NCBI RefSeq assembly: GCF_000967965.1
Contig: NZ_LACC01000011.1
Span: 536,891 to 600,890, forward strand
Direction: 5' to 3'
DNA length: 64,000 bases
Source of the DNA: Pseudomonas fluorescens
GTDB lineage: Bacteria; Pseudomonadota; Gammaproteobacteria; Pseudomonadales; Pseudomonadaceae
The notes under the pieces were generated by a model that saw nothing but the letters and a program-made list of their open reading frames with translations, was not told the DNA's origin and made no database searches. Within the stretch, counting starts at the first letter, position 1; each line of letters opens with the position of its first letter. Of this stretch, positions 1 through 8,223 are shown in pieces. The position numbers and the translations under genes were made by a program.

Positions 1-72
1 GGCCTGCGCCTTGCCTGGCCCACTTTAAGGCGACAACGCGACGGGGAAACTAATTGAGAACGCCCCCTAGGA

Positions 73-867
73 CTAGCGCTTGTTCAGGTCGCCGTAAAGC
101 TCGGGACGACGATCGATCAGGTAGCGATTGGCGGCACGGGAATCGACCATCAACTGACGATCCAGCTCACCGACAATCAGCGATTCATCCAGTCCCGCCT
201 GAGCGATACGGCTGCCATCCGGCGCAGCGATGCTGCTCTGGCCGCAGTAGTGGATCTCGCCTTCATGGCCGCAGTAGTTGGCGTAAGCCACATAGCATTG
301 GTTTTCGAAGGCGCGGGAGCGCACGGTGACATCGGCGACGAAATCGAACGGAATCATGTTCGCGGTCGGCACCAGGATCAGCTCGGCACCGGCCAGGACC
401 AGGCGCCGGGCGTTTTCCGGAAACTCCAGGTCGTAGCAGATCAGGAAACCGAGCTTCCAGCCGTTGAGCTCAACGATGGGAAAGTCGTCGGAACCTGCGC
501 TGAACATCGAGTGATCCAGATCGCCGAACAGATGGGTCTTGCGGTAGTTGCAGATGCGCTCGCCGTTAGCGTCGATCAACTGCACGGCGTTGTAGATCTG
601 CCCGTCCTCGGTGCGCTCGGGATAGCCATACAAAATGGCGATCCCGGCAGCCTTGGCAATGCGCGCAATCTGCTGCGCCGATTCACCGTTGTGCACCTCC
701 GCCAGCACGCTGACGGCATCAACGCCGATGTTGTAGCCGGTCAGGAACATCTCCGGCAGCACCAGCAGATCGGCACCTTTTGCCTCCAGCGCAAGCTGCT
801 GCAAGCGTTGCAGGTTGCCGGCGACATCCAGAGGCAGCGGTGGGCATTGGTAAAGGGCTACGCGCAT
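73..867 (-). CDS. davA: 5-aminovaleramide amidohydrolase (nitrilase family)
   Basis: Carbon-nitrogen hydrolase of 264 residues that should hydrolyse 5-aminovaleramide to 5-aminovalerate, the second step of the lysine monooxygenase route. The nitrilase Glu-Lys-Cys triad is visible: E39 in LLVLPEMF, K110 in NYRKTHLF and C144 in ICYDLEFPE. The length and the motifs YGYPER and IYNAVQLID match DavA of P. putida as I remember it. It follows davB by 12 bases on the same strand, which fixes the substrate much better than the family alone would. The start is supported by a purine-rich AGAGGAA just upstream. Cytoplasmic, no signal peptide. Bases 1-72 beyond its stop hold nothing I can name. Confidence 0.9.
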   Translation of the reverse strand: MRVALYQCPPLPLDVAGNLQRLQQLALEAKGADLLVLPEMFLTGYNIGVDAVSVLAEVHNGESAQQIARIAKAAGIAILYGYPERTEDGQIYNAVQLIDANGERICNYRKTHLFGDLDHSMFSAGSDDFPIVELNGWKLGFLICYDLEFPENARRLVLAGAELILVPTANMIPFDFVADVTVRSRAFENQCYVAYANYCGHEGEIHYCGQSSIAAPDGSRIAQAGLDESLIVGELDRQLMVDSRAANRYLIDRRPELYGDLNKR

Positions 868-879
868 TTCGGATTCCTC

Positions 880-2562
880 TTACTCGGGCAGGGCGATCGG
901 TCCGATCTCGTTGAATACATCTCCTGGACCCGGATTCTCGGCGTGAGTTGCACCGCCGAAGTGTTTCATGATGCCCCATACCGCGTTGAGCGAGGTCTGT
1001 ACCGCGCCCTCAACCCAGGCCGGGGTCCACGAAACGTCGTCACCGGCGATGAAGATCCCGCGCTGCTCGGCAGGCATGTCGTCCTGCATGAAGTGCGCGT
1101 ACATACGCTGGTTGTAGCGGTAGTGGCCGGGCAGGGCGCCTTTGAACGCGCCGAGGAAATGCGGGTCGGCTTCCCACGAAACGGTGATCGGGTCGCCGAT
1201 GATCCGCGCGGCGATGTCGACTTTCGGATAGATCTTCTTCAACGCATCCAATGCCAGCTTCACGCGTTTTTCCACCGGCTGCGGCAGCATTTTCAGCGCG
1301 TCGCTCATCCACGAGTACGACAGGCAAATCACGCCGGGCTTGTCGTCGCCGTTGTCGAACAGGTAGGTGCCACGGGTCAGGCGATCGGTGAGGGTCATGC
1401 TCATCAGGTCGCGGCCGGTTTCCGGATCCTTGTCCTTCCAGAAAGGGCGGTCGACCATCACGAAAGTCTTCGACGACTGCATGTAGCGGGTGCGGTCCAA
1501 AGCCATCCACATCTTTTGCGAGAACAGGGTTTCGTCGCATTCGATCTGGGTGGTCAGCAGCCAGCTCTGGCAGGTGGTCAGCACGGCGGCGTATTCGCGG
1601 GTGTCGCCCCAGTTGTCGGTGACGGCGAAACGGCCGCCCGGCGCGTGGGCAATTTTCTTCACACCCGTGCGCGGTGCGCCGTTGTGCAGCGAGCTGAGGC
1701 TGGTACCCGCTGGCCAGTGCGCGCAACGCTCCGGCACATGGCGCCAGATGCCTTGTGGCACCTGTTCCACGCCACCGACCACCAGGTGCTGGTGATCGTC
1801 GCAATTGGTCATCACCACACGGAAGATTTCCAGCATCGAGTTGGGGAAGTCCGAGTCCCAGCCGCCGGTACCGAAACCGACCTGGCCGAACACTTCGCGG
1901 TGATGGAACGAGAGCTTGGCGAAGGCCTTGGAGGTGGCGACGAAATCGTAGAAGGTGCGGTCATCCCACAGCGGCACCAGGGTGTTCCACAACTCTTTCA
2001 GACGTGGCACATCGCGGTCGCGGATGGCTTGCTGGATATCGGCGAACTGCGAACCGGCTTCCAGGGCATCGGCCCAGGCGTCAGCCACTTCCTGGAACAG
2101 CGCAGGAAGGTCCGACAGCTTCTGTGCGTAATGGGTCTGGCCTTCGAGGTCGATCACCGTGCTGCCCGACGCGGGTGTCAGCGGGTTAGGGAAAGGTTTG
2201 GTTTCCAGACCGAGTTTGTCGACGTAGTGATAGAACGCGGTGGACGACACTGGAAAACGCATGCCACCCAGCTCGGCAATGATGCCTTCAGCGCCGTTGA
2301 ACGCCTGGGAGCGCAGGCGGCCGCCCATTTTCGAGGCTTCGTAGACGACCGGTTTCAGGCCCAGCTTCATCAGCTCATACGCCGCCACCAGGCCGGCGAT
2401 CCCGCCGCCGACAATCGCCACTTCGGCACCGTGATTGTGCTCGGGAATGCTGCCCAGGCCGGCCGGGTGTTCGATCCAGTCGTCGAAGGCGAAAGGAAAG
2501 TCCGGGCCGAAAATGGTGACTGGCTTTTTACCGTCTGCAGGATGGCGATTGTTCTTGTTCAT
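880..2562 (-). CDS. davB: L-lysine 2-monooxygenase (flavin amine oxidase family)
   Basis: FAD-dependent enzyme of 560 residues that converts L-lysine to 5-aminovaleramide with O2, releasing CO2. An N-terminal dinucleotide-binding motif VGGGIAG lies at residues 51-57, followed by the ELGGMRFP segment typical of flavin amine oxidases. The C-terminal FAD segment includes FIAGDDVSWTPAWVEGA. Length and sequence are very close to P. putida DavB. It lies directly upstream of davA, as in that species, and downstream of an Lrp/AsnC regulator gene on the same strand. Induction by lysine or a product is likely but no operator is evident. Confidence 0.93.
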   Translation of the reverse strand: MNKNNRHPADGKKPVTIFGPDFPFAFDDWIEHPAGLGSIPEHNHGAEVAIVGGGIAGLVAAYELMKLGLKPVVYEASKMGGRLRSQAFNGAEGIIAELGGMRFPVSSTAFYHYVDKLGLETKPFPNPLTPASGSTVIDLEGQTHYAQKLSDLPALFQEVADAWADALEAGSQFADIQQAIRDRDVPRLKELWNTLVPLWDDRTFYDFVATSKAFAKLSFHHREVFGQVGFGTGGWDSDFPNSMLEIFRVVMTNCDDHQHLVVGGVEQVPQGIWRHVPERCAHWPAGTSLSSLHNGAPRTGVKKIAHAPGGRFAVTDNWGDTREYAAVLTTCQSWLLTTQIECDETLFSQKMWMALDRTRYMQSSKTFVMVDRPFWKDKDPETGRDLMSMTLTDRLTRGTYLFDNGDDKPGVICLSYSWMSDALKMLPQPVEKRVKLALDALKKIYPKVDIAARIIGDPITVSWEADPHFLGAFKGALPGHYRYNQRMYAHFMQDDMPAEQRGIFIAGDDVSWTPAWVEGAVQTSLNAVWGIMKHFGGATHAENPGPGDVFNEIGPIALPE

Positions 2563-2720
2563 GGTTGACCTTGCTGGCGACCCGACGCGGAATGCGCATC
2601 TGAGTATAGGAAAAGATGCCAGCCATTCTAGAGAGCACAGAACACGTTAATAAGACGCAAAGTGTCGTCATTTTGATATTTTATTGGTCAGTATGACGAT
2701 CTTGATGTGCACACTGACCA

Positions 2721-2747
2721 CTGTGGGAGCAAGCTTGCTCGCGATAG
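2721..2747. repeat. REP element, single copy
   Basis: Imperfect palindrome CTGTGGGAGCAAGC followed by TTGCTCGCGATAG, the common extragenic repeat of the P. fluorescens group. It lies in the 222-base gap between the Lrp-type gene and davB. Confidence 0.85.
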
Positions 2748-2784
2748 CGCCAGTTCAGTCACCGATGAACCCGGGCCTGAAAAC

Positions 2785-3246
2785 TCAAACCGGCTGCCCC
2801 CGATCAATCTTGCTACTCAAGATGATCGACGTCGTGGTCTTCTCCACCCCATCCACACTGCCAATCTGATCCAGCAACTGATCCAGCTGCTCCGGCGAAT
2901 CGGTGCGCAACCACGCCACATAATCAAATTCGCCACTCACCGCACACAACTGCTGCACCTGCGCCATCGCACTCAGGCGTCGCAACACCTCCTTACCGGA
3001 GCGCGGTTGCACGGTGATCCCCACATACGCCTGCAACCCGCCATCCACCACGCGCTGGCCGAGGCGCACGCCGTAGCCGGTGATCACCTTGGCCTTTTCC
3101 AGCCGCGCCAGGCGCGAAGTGACGGTGGTGCGGGCGATGCCCAGTTGCCGGGCAAGCATGGCCACGCTCTCGCGGGCGTTGATCTGCAGGGCGGCAATCA
3201 ATTGGCGGTCGATTTCATCGAGAACAGGCGTGCGAGTGTCAGGCAA
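2785..3246 (-). CDS. Lrp/AsnC family transcriptional regulator
   Basis: A 153-residue regulator with an N-terminal winged helix-turn-helix (about residues 10-60, with LARQLGIARTTVTSRLARLE as recognition region) and a C-terminal RAM ligand-binding domain (about 70-145). Members bind amino acids and form octamers. Its position directly upstream of davBA on the same strand, and the matching order in P. putida, suggest it senses lysine or a derivative and controls davBA. That role is inference. It is divergent from the PQQ dehydrogenase gene and could also bind in that shared 185-base gap. Confidence 0.88.
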   Translation of the reverse strand: MPDTRTPVLDEIDRQLIAALQINARESVAMLARQLGIARTTVTSRLARLEKAKVITGYGVRLGQRVVDGGLQAYVGITVQPRSGKEVLRRLSAMAQVQQLCAVSGEFDYVAWLRTDSPEQLDQLLDQIGSVDGVEKTTTSIILSSKIDRGQPV

Positions 3247-3368
3247 AGGGTTATCTCCAGCGGCATGGATCAGTGCGCAAGCATGTTACAGGCAGTTCCT
3301 GCAGGACGCTCGCGACGGAGATTTGATCTAGCCTCAATACCGTTCATGACATTTTTGCCTGCGACAAA

Positions 3369-3397
3369 TTGCCATAAGTAACTAGGTAGTACATTAT
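3369..3397 (+). promoter_or_regulatory. Putative sigma-70 promoter of the PQQ dehydrogenase
   Basis: TTGCCA at 3369-3374, a 17-base spacer, then CATTAT at 3392-3397. Transcription would start near 3404, which makes the TTG at 3405 an unlikely start codon and favours the ATG at 3432. Confidence 0.45.
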
Positions 3398-3431
3398 TGC
3401 GGCCTTGTCACAAATGGGGAAAATTTCCGAC

Positions 3432-5786
3432 ATGAACAATTCTGGGGCTGCCGCCGGCAGCAAATGGTTGCTGGCGGGGCTGGGTGTGCTGATTGCACTG
3501 ATCGGGCTCGGCCTGGCCGGTGGCGGTGGCTATCTGATCGCGTTGGGTGGCAGCTGGTATTTTCTGTTGATGGGGCTGGCGATGCTGGCGTCCGGGTTGA
3601 TGATTGCCCGGCGTAAGCCGCTCGGCGCCTGGCTGTATGGTGTGGCGTTGGTCCTCACTGCGATCTGGGCCGTATGGGATGCGGGCCTCGAATACTGGCC
3701 GCTGGTCTCGCGGGTACTGACCTTTGCCGTGATCGGTCTGGTGGTGGCGTTGATCTATCCGACCCTGGTCCGCGCTTCGGGTGCGACCGGCGGGCGTGGC
3801 GCCTACGGTCTGGCTGGCATTCTGGGCGTGAGCGTCGTTGCGACGATGTCCTACATGTTCGTGCCGACCCACGTGGTCAAGGCCACCACCGAACCTGCGG
3901 TAACGCCGGTCACTCCAGGCACCGAACAGAAAGACTGGGCCCACTGGGGCAACACCACCGCCGGCAACCGCTTTGCCGCGCTGGACCAGATCACCAAGGG
4001 CAACATCGACAAATTGCAGGTCGCCTGGACCTTCCGCACCGGTGACATCCCGCAAAGCACCGGCGCCGGCGCCGAAGACCAGAACACTCCGCTGCAAATC
4101 GGCGACACGGTCTACACCTGCACCGCCTACGGCAAAGTCTTCGCCCTGGATGCCGACACCGGCGCCCAGCGCTGGAAGTTCGACCCGCAAGGCACCGCGC
4201 CCAACTGGCAGCGTTGCCGTGGCCTGGGCTATTCCGAAACCCCGGCTTCTTCGGACAATCAGCCAACCGCCTGTACGAAGCGTCTGTTTCTGCCGACCGG
4301 CGATGCGCGCCTGATCGCGATCAATGCCGACACCGGTAAGCCTTGCGAAGAATTTGACAACAAGGGCACCGTTGACCTGACCACCGACATGGGCGAAGTG
4401 AAGCCCGGTTACTACCAGCAAACCTCGACCCCATTGGTCGCAGGAGACGTGGTAATCGTCGGCGGCCGCGTGGCCGATAACTACTCCACCGGCGAACCGC
4501 CGGGCGTGGTCCGTGCCTACGACGTGCGCAGCGGTGAGCTGGTATGGGCTTGGGATCCGGGTAACCCGAGCACCACCAAACGCCCACCGGCCGGCGAGAC
4601 CTATACCCGTGGTACGCCGAACGTCTGGTCGGCCATGTCCTATGACGCCAAGCTCGGTCTGGTGTACCTGCCGACTGGCAACGCGACGCCAGACTTTTTC
4701 GGCGGTCAACGTACCGAGCTGGACGACAAGTGGAACTCGTCCATCGTCGCCATCGATGTGAAGACCGGCCAGGTGCGCTGGCACTTCCAGACCACTCACC
4801 ACGACTTGTGGGACTTCGACCTGCCGGCGCAACCGCTGCTGTACGACGTGCCGGACGAAAAGGGCGGCACCCAGCCAGCCCTGGCGCAAGTCACCAAGCA
4901 GGGCGAGATCTTCCTGCTCAACCGCGAAACCGGCGTGCCTATCGCCCGCGTCGAAGAGCGCCCGGTGCCGCAAGGCAAGGTTCCCGGTGAGCGTTACTCG
5001 CCAACCCAGCCGTTCTCGGTGGACATGCCGTCAATCGGCAACAAGACCCTGACCGAATCCGACATGTGGGGCGCCACGCCGTTTGATCAATTGATGTGCC
5101 GCATCCAGTTCAAAGGCATGCGTCACGAAGGCGTCTACACCCCGCCGGGCATGGATCGCGCCCTGCAATTCCCGGGCTCGTTGGGTGGCATGAACTGGGG
5201 CAGCGTCTCTGTTGATCCGAACACCAACTACATGTTCGTCAACGACATGCGCCTGGGCCTGGCCAACTACATGATCCCGCGCGACAAGATCAAAGCCGGG
5301 GCCAGCGGTATCGAAATGGGCGTGGTACCGCAGGAAGGCACGCCGTTCGGCGCCATGCGCGAACGCTTCCTCTCGGCGGCCGGCATTCCGTGCCAGAAAC
5401 CACCGTTCGGCACCATGTCGGCCATCGACCTCAAGACCCACAAACTGATGTGGCAAGTTCCGGTCGGCACCGTGCAAGACACCGGCCCGCTGGGCATCCG
5501 CATGCACCTGCCGATCCCGATCGGCATGCCGACCCTCGGCGCTTCGCTCGCCACTCAGTCGGGCCTACTGTTCTTCGCCGGCACCCAGGACTTCTACCTG
5601 CGCGCCTTCGATACCGGCAACGGCAACGAAATCTGGAAATCGCGCTTGCCGGTGGGCAGCCAGTCCGGGCCGATGACTTACGTTTCACCGAAAACCGGCA
5701 AGCAGTACATCCTGCTCACTGTGGGCGGTGCGCGTCAGTCGACGGATCGTGGGGATTATGTGATTGCTTACGCTTTGCCCAAGTAA
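3432..5786 (+). CDS. Membrane-bound PQQ-dependent dehydrogenase, glucose/quinate/shikimate family
   Basis: Quinoprotein of 784 residues that oxidises a sugar or cyclic polyol in the periplasm and passes electrons to ubiquinone. About five hydrophobic segments fill the first 145 residues (GSKWLLAGLG, GGSWYFLLMG and others). The rest is the eight-bladed PQQ propeller, with the active-site segment HHDLWDFDLPAQP and several alternating WxxD-type repeats. ATG 3432 was chosen over TTG 3405 and ATG 3414 because GGGGA stands 11 bases before it and a promoter ends at 3397. Length is close to E. coli Gcd (796). The substrate is not decided by the sequence. The locus is not, as far as I recall, the usual place of gcd in fluorescent pseudomonads, so quinate or shikimate, or a second glucose paralogue, remain possible. 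Confidence 0.85.
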   Translation: MNNSGAAAGSKWLLAGLGVLIALIGLGLAGGGGYLIALGGSWYFLLMGLAMLASGLMIARRKPLGAWLYGVALVLTAIWAVWDAGLEYWPLVSRVLTFAVIGLVVALIYPTLVRASGATGGRGAYGLAGILGVSVVATMSYMFVPTHVVKATTEPAVTPVTPGTEQKDWAHWGNTTAGNRFAALDQITKGNIDKLQVAWTFRTGDIPQSTGAGAEDQNTPLQIGDTVYTCTAYGKVFALDADTGAQRWKFDPQGTAPNWQRCRGLGYSETPASSDNQPTACTKRLFLPTGDARLIAINADTGKPCEEFDNKGTVDLTTDMGEVKPGYYQQTSTPLVAGDVVIVGGRVADNYSTGEPPGVVRAYDVRSGELVWAWDPGNPSTTKRPPAGETYTRGTPNVWSAMSYDAKLGLVYLPTGNATPDFFGGQRTELDDKWNSSIVAIDVKTGQVRWHFQTTHHDLWDFDLPAQPLLYDVPDEKGGTQPALAQVTKQGEIFLLNRETGVPIARVEERPVPQGKVPGERYSPTQPFSVDMPSIGNKTLTESDMWGATPFDQLMCRIQFKGMRHEGVYTPPGMDRALQFPGSLGGMNWGSVSVDPNTNYMFVNDMRLGLANYMIPRDKIKAGASGIEMGVVPQEGTPFGAMRERFLSAAGIPCQKPPFGTMSAIDLKTHKLMWQVPVGTVQDTGPLGIRMHLPIPIGMPTLGASLATQSGLLFFAGTQDFYLRAFDTGNGNEIWKSRLPVGSQSGPMTYVSPKTGKQYILLTVGGARQSTDRGDYVIAYALPK

Positions 5787-5805
5787 GGGCTGAAGCTTGA
5801 GTCAG

Positions 5806-5833
5806 AAAAGCCGCGCCATTGCGCGGCTTTTTC
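5806..5833 (+). terminator. Rho-independent terminator after the PQQ dehydrogenase
   Basis: An 11-base stem (AAAAGCCGCGC with GCGCGGCTTTT) around a CATT loop, followed by T's. It starts 20 bases after the stop codon. Confidence 0.85.
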
Positions 5834-5899
5834 ATGGGCGAAAGAGCCAGTGTGGAAATCGGCTAGGATTGAGGCAGTCGAGGGTGCGAGGCGAAGGAC

Positions 5900-6532
5900 A
5901 TGACAACGAAGCTACCTGCTGCTGTACGGGACCGTGCCTTGCAGATCGCCCATCACGAAATGGGGCACTACGTGGTGGCTCGCGCCCTGGGGTTTGAAAC
6001 GGGCGGCGTGACCCTGACAGTGACCAAGGATCTGCGGCACCAGGGAGGAGCCTCCATTACCCTGGTGCGCCCAATTTCGTCGATGGAAGCCATGAAGGAA
6101 CATCTGGAAGCCCGGATGATGGTGCTCCTGGCTGGCTCACTGGCGCAGACCCTGCCTTCAAAACCTTCAGCCGCCAAACGCGTCGATAAGCCCAAGGCCA
6201 CCGCCATCCTCAAAGGCAAGCAGGGGGCGGAACAGGATTACGCAAAAATCAGGGAGCTTCAGCATCTGCTGCGAAATATCGTCTACCCGGACACTGATCC
6301 TGCGTCGGGTGAGCGGATAACGGCGGAGCTTAAAGAGATGACAGGTCGGCTGTGGCTGCGGACGCAAAAAATCATAGAAGATCAGGCCGAGACGATTGCC
6401 GAATTGGCTGTGGCGCTGGTGGACGGCATGGTCATCGTGGAGCAGTGGGGACGGCCGGCGGATACGTATGAGGGCATGCTGACGGGGCAGGAGCTGGAGC
6501 GGCGGCTAGCCATGCAGGCCATGCCTTCATGA
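5900..6532 (+). CDS. Orphan M41-like zinc metallopeptidase (HEMGH protein)
   Basis: A 210-residue protein with a zinc-peptidase motif HEMGH at residues 19-23, placed as in the peptidase half of FtsH (HExGH followed by a small hydrophobic helix). The order HEMGH, then EARMMVLLAGSLAQ, then an alpha-helical tail with a tyrosine and aspartate (QDYAKIRELQ) resembles the M41 fold. There is no AAA+ ATPase domain, no membrane segment and no signal peptide. The protein may therefore act on soluble or already unfolded substrates, or depend on a separate ATPase. Start supported by GAGG nine bases upstream. It lies in a variable block and faces the DUF3077 gene. Function unknown. Family assignment is by motif only. 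Confidence 0.65.
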   Translation: MTTKLPAAVRDRALQIAHHEMGHYVVARALGFETGGVTLTVTKDLRHQGGASITLVRPISSMEAMKEHLEARMMVLLAGSLAQTLPSKPSAAKRVDKPKATAILKGKQGAEQDYAKIRELQHLLRNIVYPDTDPASGERITAELKEMTGRLWLRTQKIIEDQAETIAELAVALVDGMVIVEQWGRPADTYEGMLTGQELERRLAMQAMPS

Positions 6533-6571
6533 TGTGTTTGAACTGAATAGCCGAAGCATTTGGCTCTAATC

Positions 6572-6610
6572 AGCCCCAAAAAGGGAACGCTCGGTCCCTA
6601 TTTGGGAGCT
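6572..6610. terminator. Bidirectional stem-loop between convergent genes
   Basis: Two nested stems: an outer AGC/CCCAAA arm pairing with TTTGGG/A/GCT and an inner GGGA pairing with TCCC. It lies midway between the convergent stops of the metallopeptidase and DUF3077 genes, so it can serve both. Confidence 0.6.
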
Positions 6611-6627
6611 TTGAGGCTCTGTGTGTT

Positions 6628-6936
6628 TTATTGATCTGCTTGTGCTCTCGTTTGAGCAGGTTTGCGCGTCAGTACCTTCACCACATCATCAATCACCGCT
6701 TTGCTCATCGTCGTCAGGTAATGCGCGGCCCAGGCGTGACGGTCGGAATCTTGGGCGTAGGCGGCGTCCACGGTGAGGGACTTGGCGAGGAACAGCAGGT
6801 CGGAGGCTTGGGCCAGAGCGTCGGCGATGGGGACGTCACGGCAGACGTGGAACAGTGGTTGATCCGAGAGATATAGGAAGGGGGTGAAGCCGATGGTTTT
6901 CAGTTCTGAAGGATCGTGCGAGATGGTTTTGCTCAT
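6628..6936 (-). CDS. DUF3077 family protein
   Basis: A 102-residue acidic-to-neutral small protein of a family that I recall as mainly pseudomonad (DUF3077). The family pattern is visible: TIGFTPF near the N-terminus, LFHVCRDVPIADALAQAS, and WAAHYLTTMSKAVIDDVV near the C-terminus. No catalytic motif, signal peptide or membrane helix. A perfect AAGGAG at 6944-6949 stands seven bases before the ATG. Upstream lies a long structured leader (6961-7165), so expression is probably controlled after transcription starts. Function unknown. Confidence 0.75.
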   Translation of the reverse strand: MSKTISHDPSELKTIGFTPFLYLSDQPLFHVCRDVPIADALAQASDLLFLAKSLTVDAAYAQDSDRHAWAAHYLTTMSKAVIDDVVKVLTRKPAQTRAQADQ

Positions 6937-6960
6937 GATGTAACTCCTTAATCCAAGAAG

Positions 6961-7165
6961 CCGCCACGTTCGTTTCCAAGCGAATGGGTGGCAGCTGTAC
7001 GCAGGTTGGAAAACCGGGGATCAAGGAAACCGGCACGCCCGAAAGCGTCCCACGCACAGCTGCCATAACACAGTTTCGCAGTCGTAAAAAACGACTGGAG
7101 TAGTGGTAGATTCTGCTGCGATTTGATCCGACGGGTTTCCAAGCCCGATCGCTGAATGGTCAGCG
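6961..7165 (-). promoter_or_regulatory. Structured 5' leader of the DUF3077 gene (candidate regulatory RNA)
   Basis: Read on the minus strand, this stretch folds into a series of stem-loops ending 13 bases before the Shine-Dalgarno sequence. CGCTGA/TCAGCG with a 4-nt loop is at 7150-7165. CGGG/CCCG closing the loop CTTGGAAA is at 7132-7147. CAGTCGT/ACGACTG with a T5 loop is at 7079-7097. A nine-pair long-range helix joins 7056-7064 (GGCAGCTGT) with 6990-6998 (ACAGCTGCC). TTCG/CGAA closing the same loop CTTGGAAA is at 6969-6984, inside an outer GCCAC/GTGGC pair. Two different stems with one identical 8-nt loop point to selection on RNA structure. No ORF here looks coding. Identity unknown: riboswitch, protein-binding leader or part of a repeated element. 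Confidence 0.55.
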
Positions 7166-7477
7166 ACGACCGGAGACTATCCCGTCAAAGAAAAGCGCAA
7201 CAAGGCGGCAAAGTGCCCAAAAGCAAGGTTCGGAGTTTGCCTACAAGGTTTACGGACGTCATCCGATATTGCGACACCCTCTGTAAACGAAGACTGGCGC
7301 GACGAGCGATTTTCCAGGCCGGTGCATCCTCTGAGTCGTTGAGCCAAACGCCTGGTTCCCGCGTTGTCATGAGGGCGCTGAAGCAATTGGCGAAACGGCA
7401 AACCCTCTGCGAGTAACCATCGTTAACAATTGACAGAGGAGTCAGGGTGGTTGGGCACCTCTGAAGCTCATACATTT
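7166..7477. other. Intergenic stretch without a supported gene
   Basis: About 310 bases between the structured leader and the higBA-type operon. Short ORFs exist on both strands (for example 7156-7416 plus and 7185-7475 minus), but none has a convincing ribosome site or known domain, and they overlap each other. It probably carries the minus-strand promoter of the DUF3077 leader. I could not identify that promoter with confidence. Confidence 0.4.
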
Positions 7478-7502
7478 ATTCCTTTGAGGTTATATTCCTT
7501 TG
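7478..7502 (+). promoter_or_regulatory. Direct repeat in the toxin-antitoxin promoter, putative operator
   Basis: ATTCCTTTG occurs at 7478-7486 and again at 7494-7502, one and a half helical turns apart, directly before the toxin start. The TTATAT between them could be the -10 box. Type II antitoxins usually autorepress at such sites. Confidence 0.4.
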
Positions 7503-7515
7503 GTGGCATATTTGT

Positions 7516-7881
7516 ATGAAATGGGACGTCGAATACACGGATGAATTTGAGGCCTGGTGGGATCACCTGAACGAGTTCGAACAGGACTCGGTTCAGGCCA
7601 CAGTGATGTTGCTGGGCGAGGATGGCCCACACTTGGGTTTTCCACATACCAGCGATATCAAGGGTTCACGGCATGGCAACCTTCGTGAGTTAAGGGTGCA
7701 GCACGCTGGCAGGCCGTACCGTGTGCTGTACGCGTTTGATCCACGGCGCAGCGCGATTCTGCTGATTGGCGGTGATAAAACCGGCCAGGCGCGTTGGTAT
7801 ACGGAACACGTGCCACTGGCCGAACGTCTCTACGACGAGCACTTGGATACATTGAAGAAAGAGGGCTATGACAATGGCTAA
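7516..7881 (+). CDS. Type II toxin, RelE/HigB superfamily (Gp49-like)
   Basis: A 121-residue basic protein of the Gp49/HigB type: LRELRVQHAGRPYRVLYAF followed by DPRRSAILLIGGDKTG is the typical beta-sheet core of these ribosome-dependent mRNA interferases. The toxin precedes the antitoxin, the higBA order, and their reading frames overlap by 14 bases. ATG at 7516 has no clear Shine-Dalgarno sequence, suggesting weak toxin translation. Autorepression by the antitoxin is likely. It lies in the variable block next to a tRNA gene, consistent with horizontal gain. Confidence 0.85.
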   Translation: MKWDVEYTDEFEAWWDHLNEFEQDSVQATVMLLGEDGPHLGFPHTSDIKGSRHGNLRELRVQHAGRPYRVLYAFDPRRSAILLIGGDKTGQARWYTEHVPLAERLYDEHLDTLKKEGYDNG

Positions 7882-8179
7882 AAAATTTGCTGATTTGGTG
7901 GCGCGTCGCTCTCCAGAGTCTCAAGCACGTGTTGAGGCCTTGCATCAGAAGCTACGAGCACAAATGCCGCTGCACGAGTTGCGCCAGGCGCAAGCGTTGA
8001 GTCAGGACACACTGGCCAGGACACTGCATGTCAACCAGGCGGCGATCTCCAAGATGGAGCGGCGAACGGACATGTACATCAGTACTTTGCGCAACTACAT
8101 CCGCGCCATGGGAGGCGAACTGGAAATCATCGCCACCTTCCCCGAGGGCCAGGTAAAGATCGAAAACTTTGCCAACTGA
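7868..8179 (+). CDS. Antitoxin, XRE-type helix-turn-helix (HigA-like)
   Basis: A 103-residue protein with a helix-turn-helix at about residues 36-75 (LRQAQALSQDTLARTLHVNQ, then AAISKMERR), matching the HigA-type antitoxins encoded after Gp49-like toxins. It starts inside the toxin gene (overlap of 14 bases). A second ATG two codons later is possible. It should neutralise the toxin and repress the operon at the repeats before 7516. It is followed by its own terminator. Confidence 0.85.
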   Translation: MTMAKKFADLVARRSPESQARVEALHQKLRAQMPLHELRQAQALSQDTLARTLHVNQAAISKMERRTDMYISTLRNYIRAMGGELEIIATFPEGQVKIENFAN

Positions 8180-8223
8180 ACGATTAAAAAGTGGCTCTAC
8201 GGTTTCGGGCAATTCAGATACGC

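Noticed and set aside
250..2568. 772-codon plus-strand ORF opposite davA and davB
   Set aside because: It is the complement of two well-supported genes in a GC-rich genome, and its translation shows no domain.
7185..7475. Overlapping short ORFs on both strands between DUF3077 and the toxin gene
   Set aside because: No ribosome sites, no domain, and several frames open at once. More likely non-coding.
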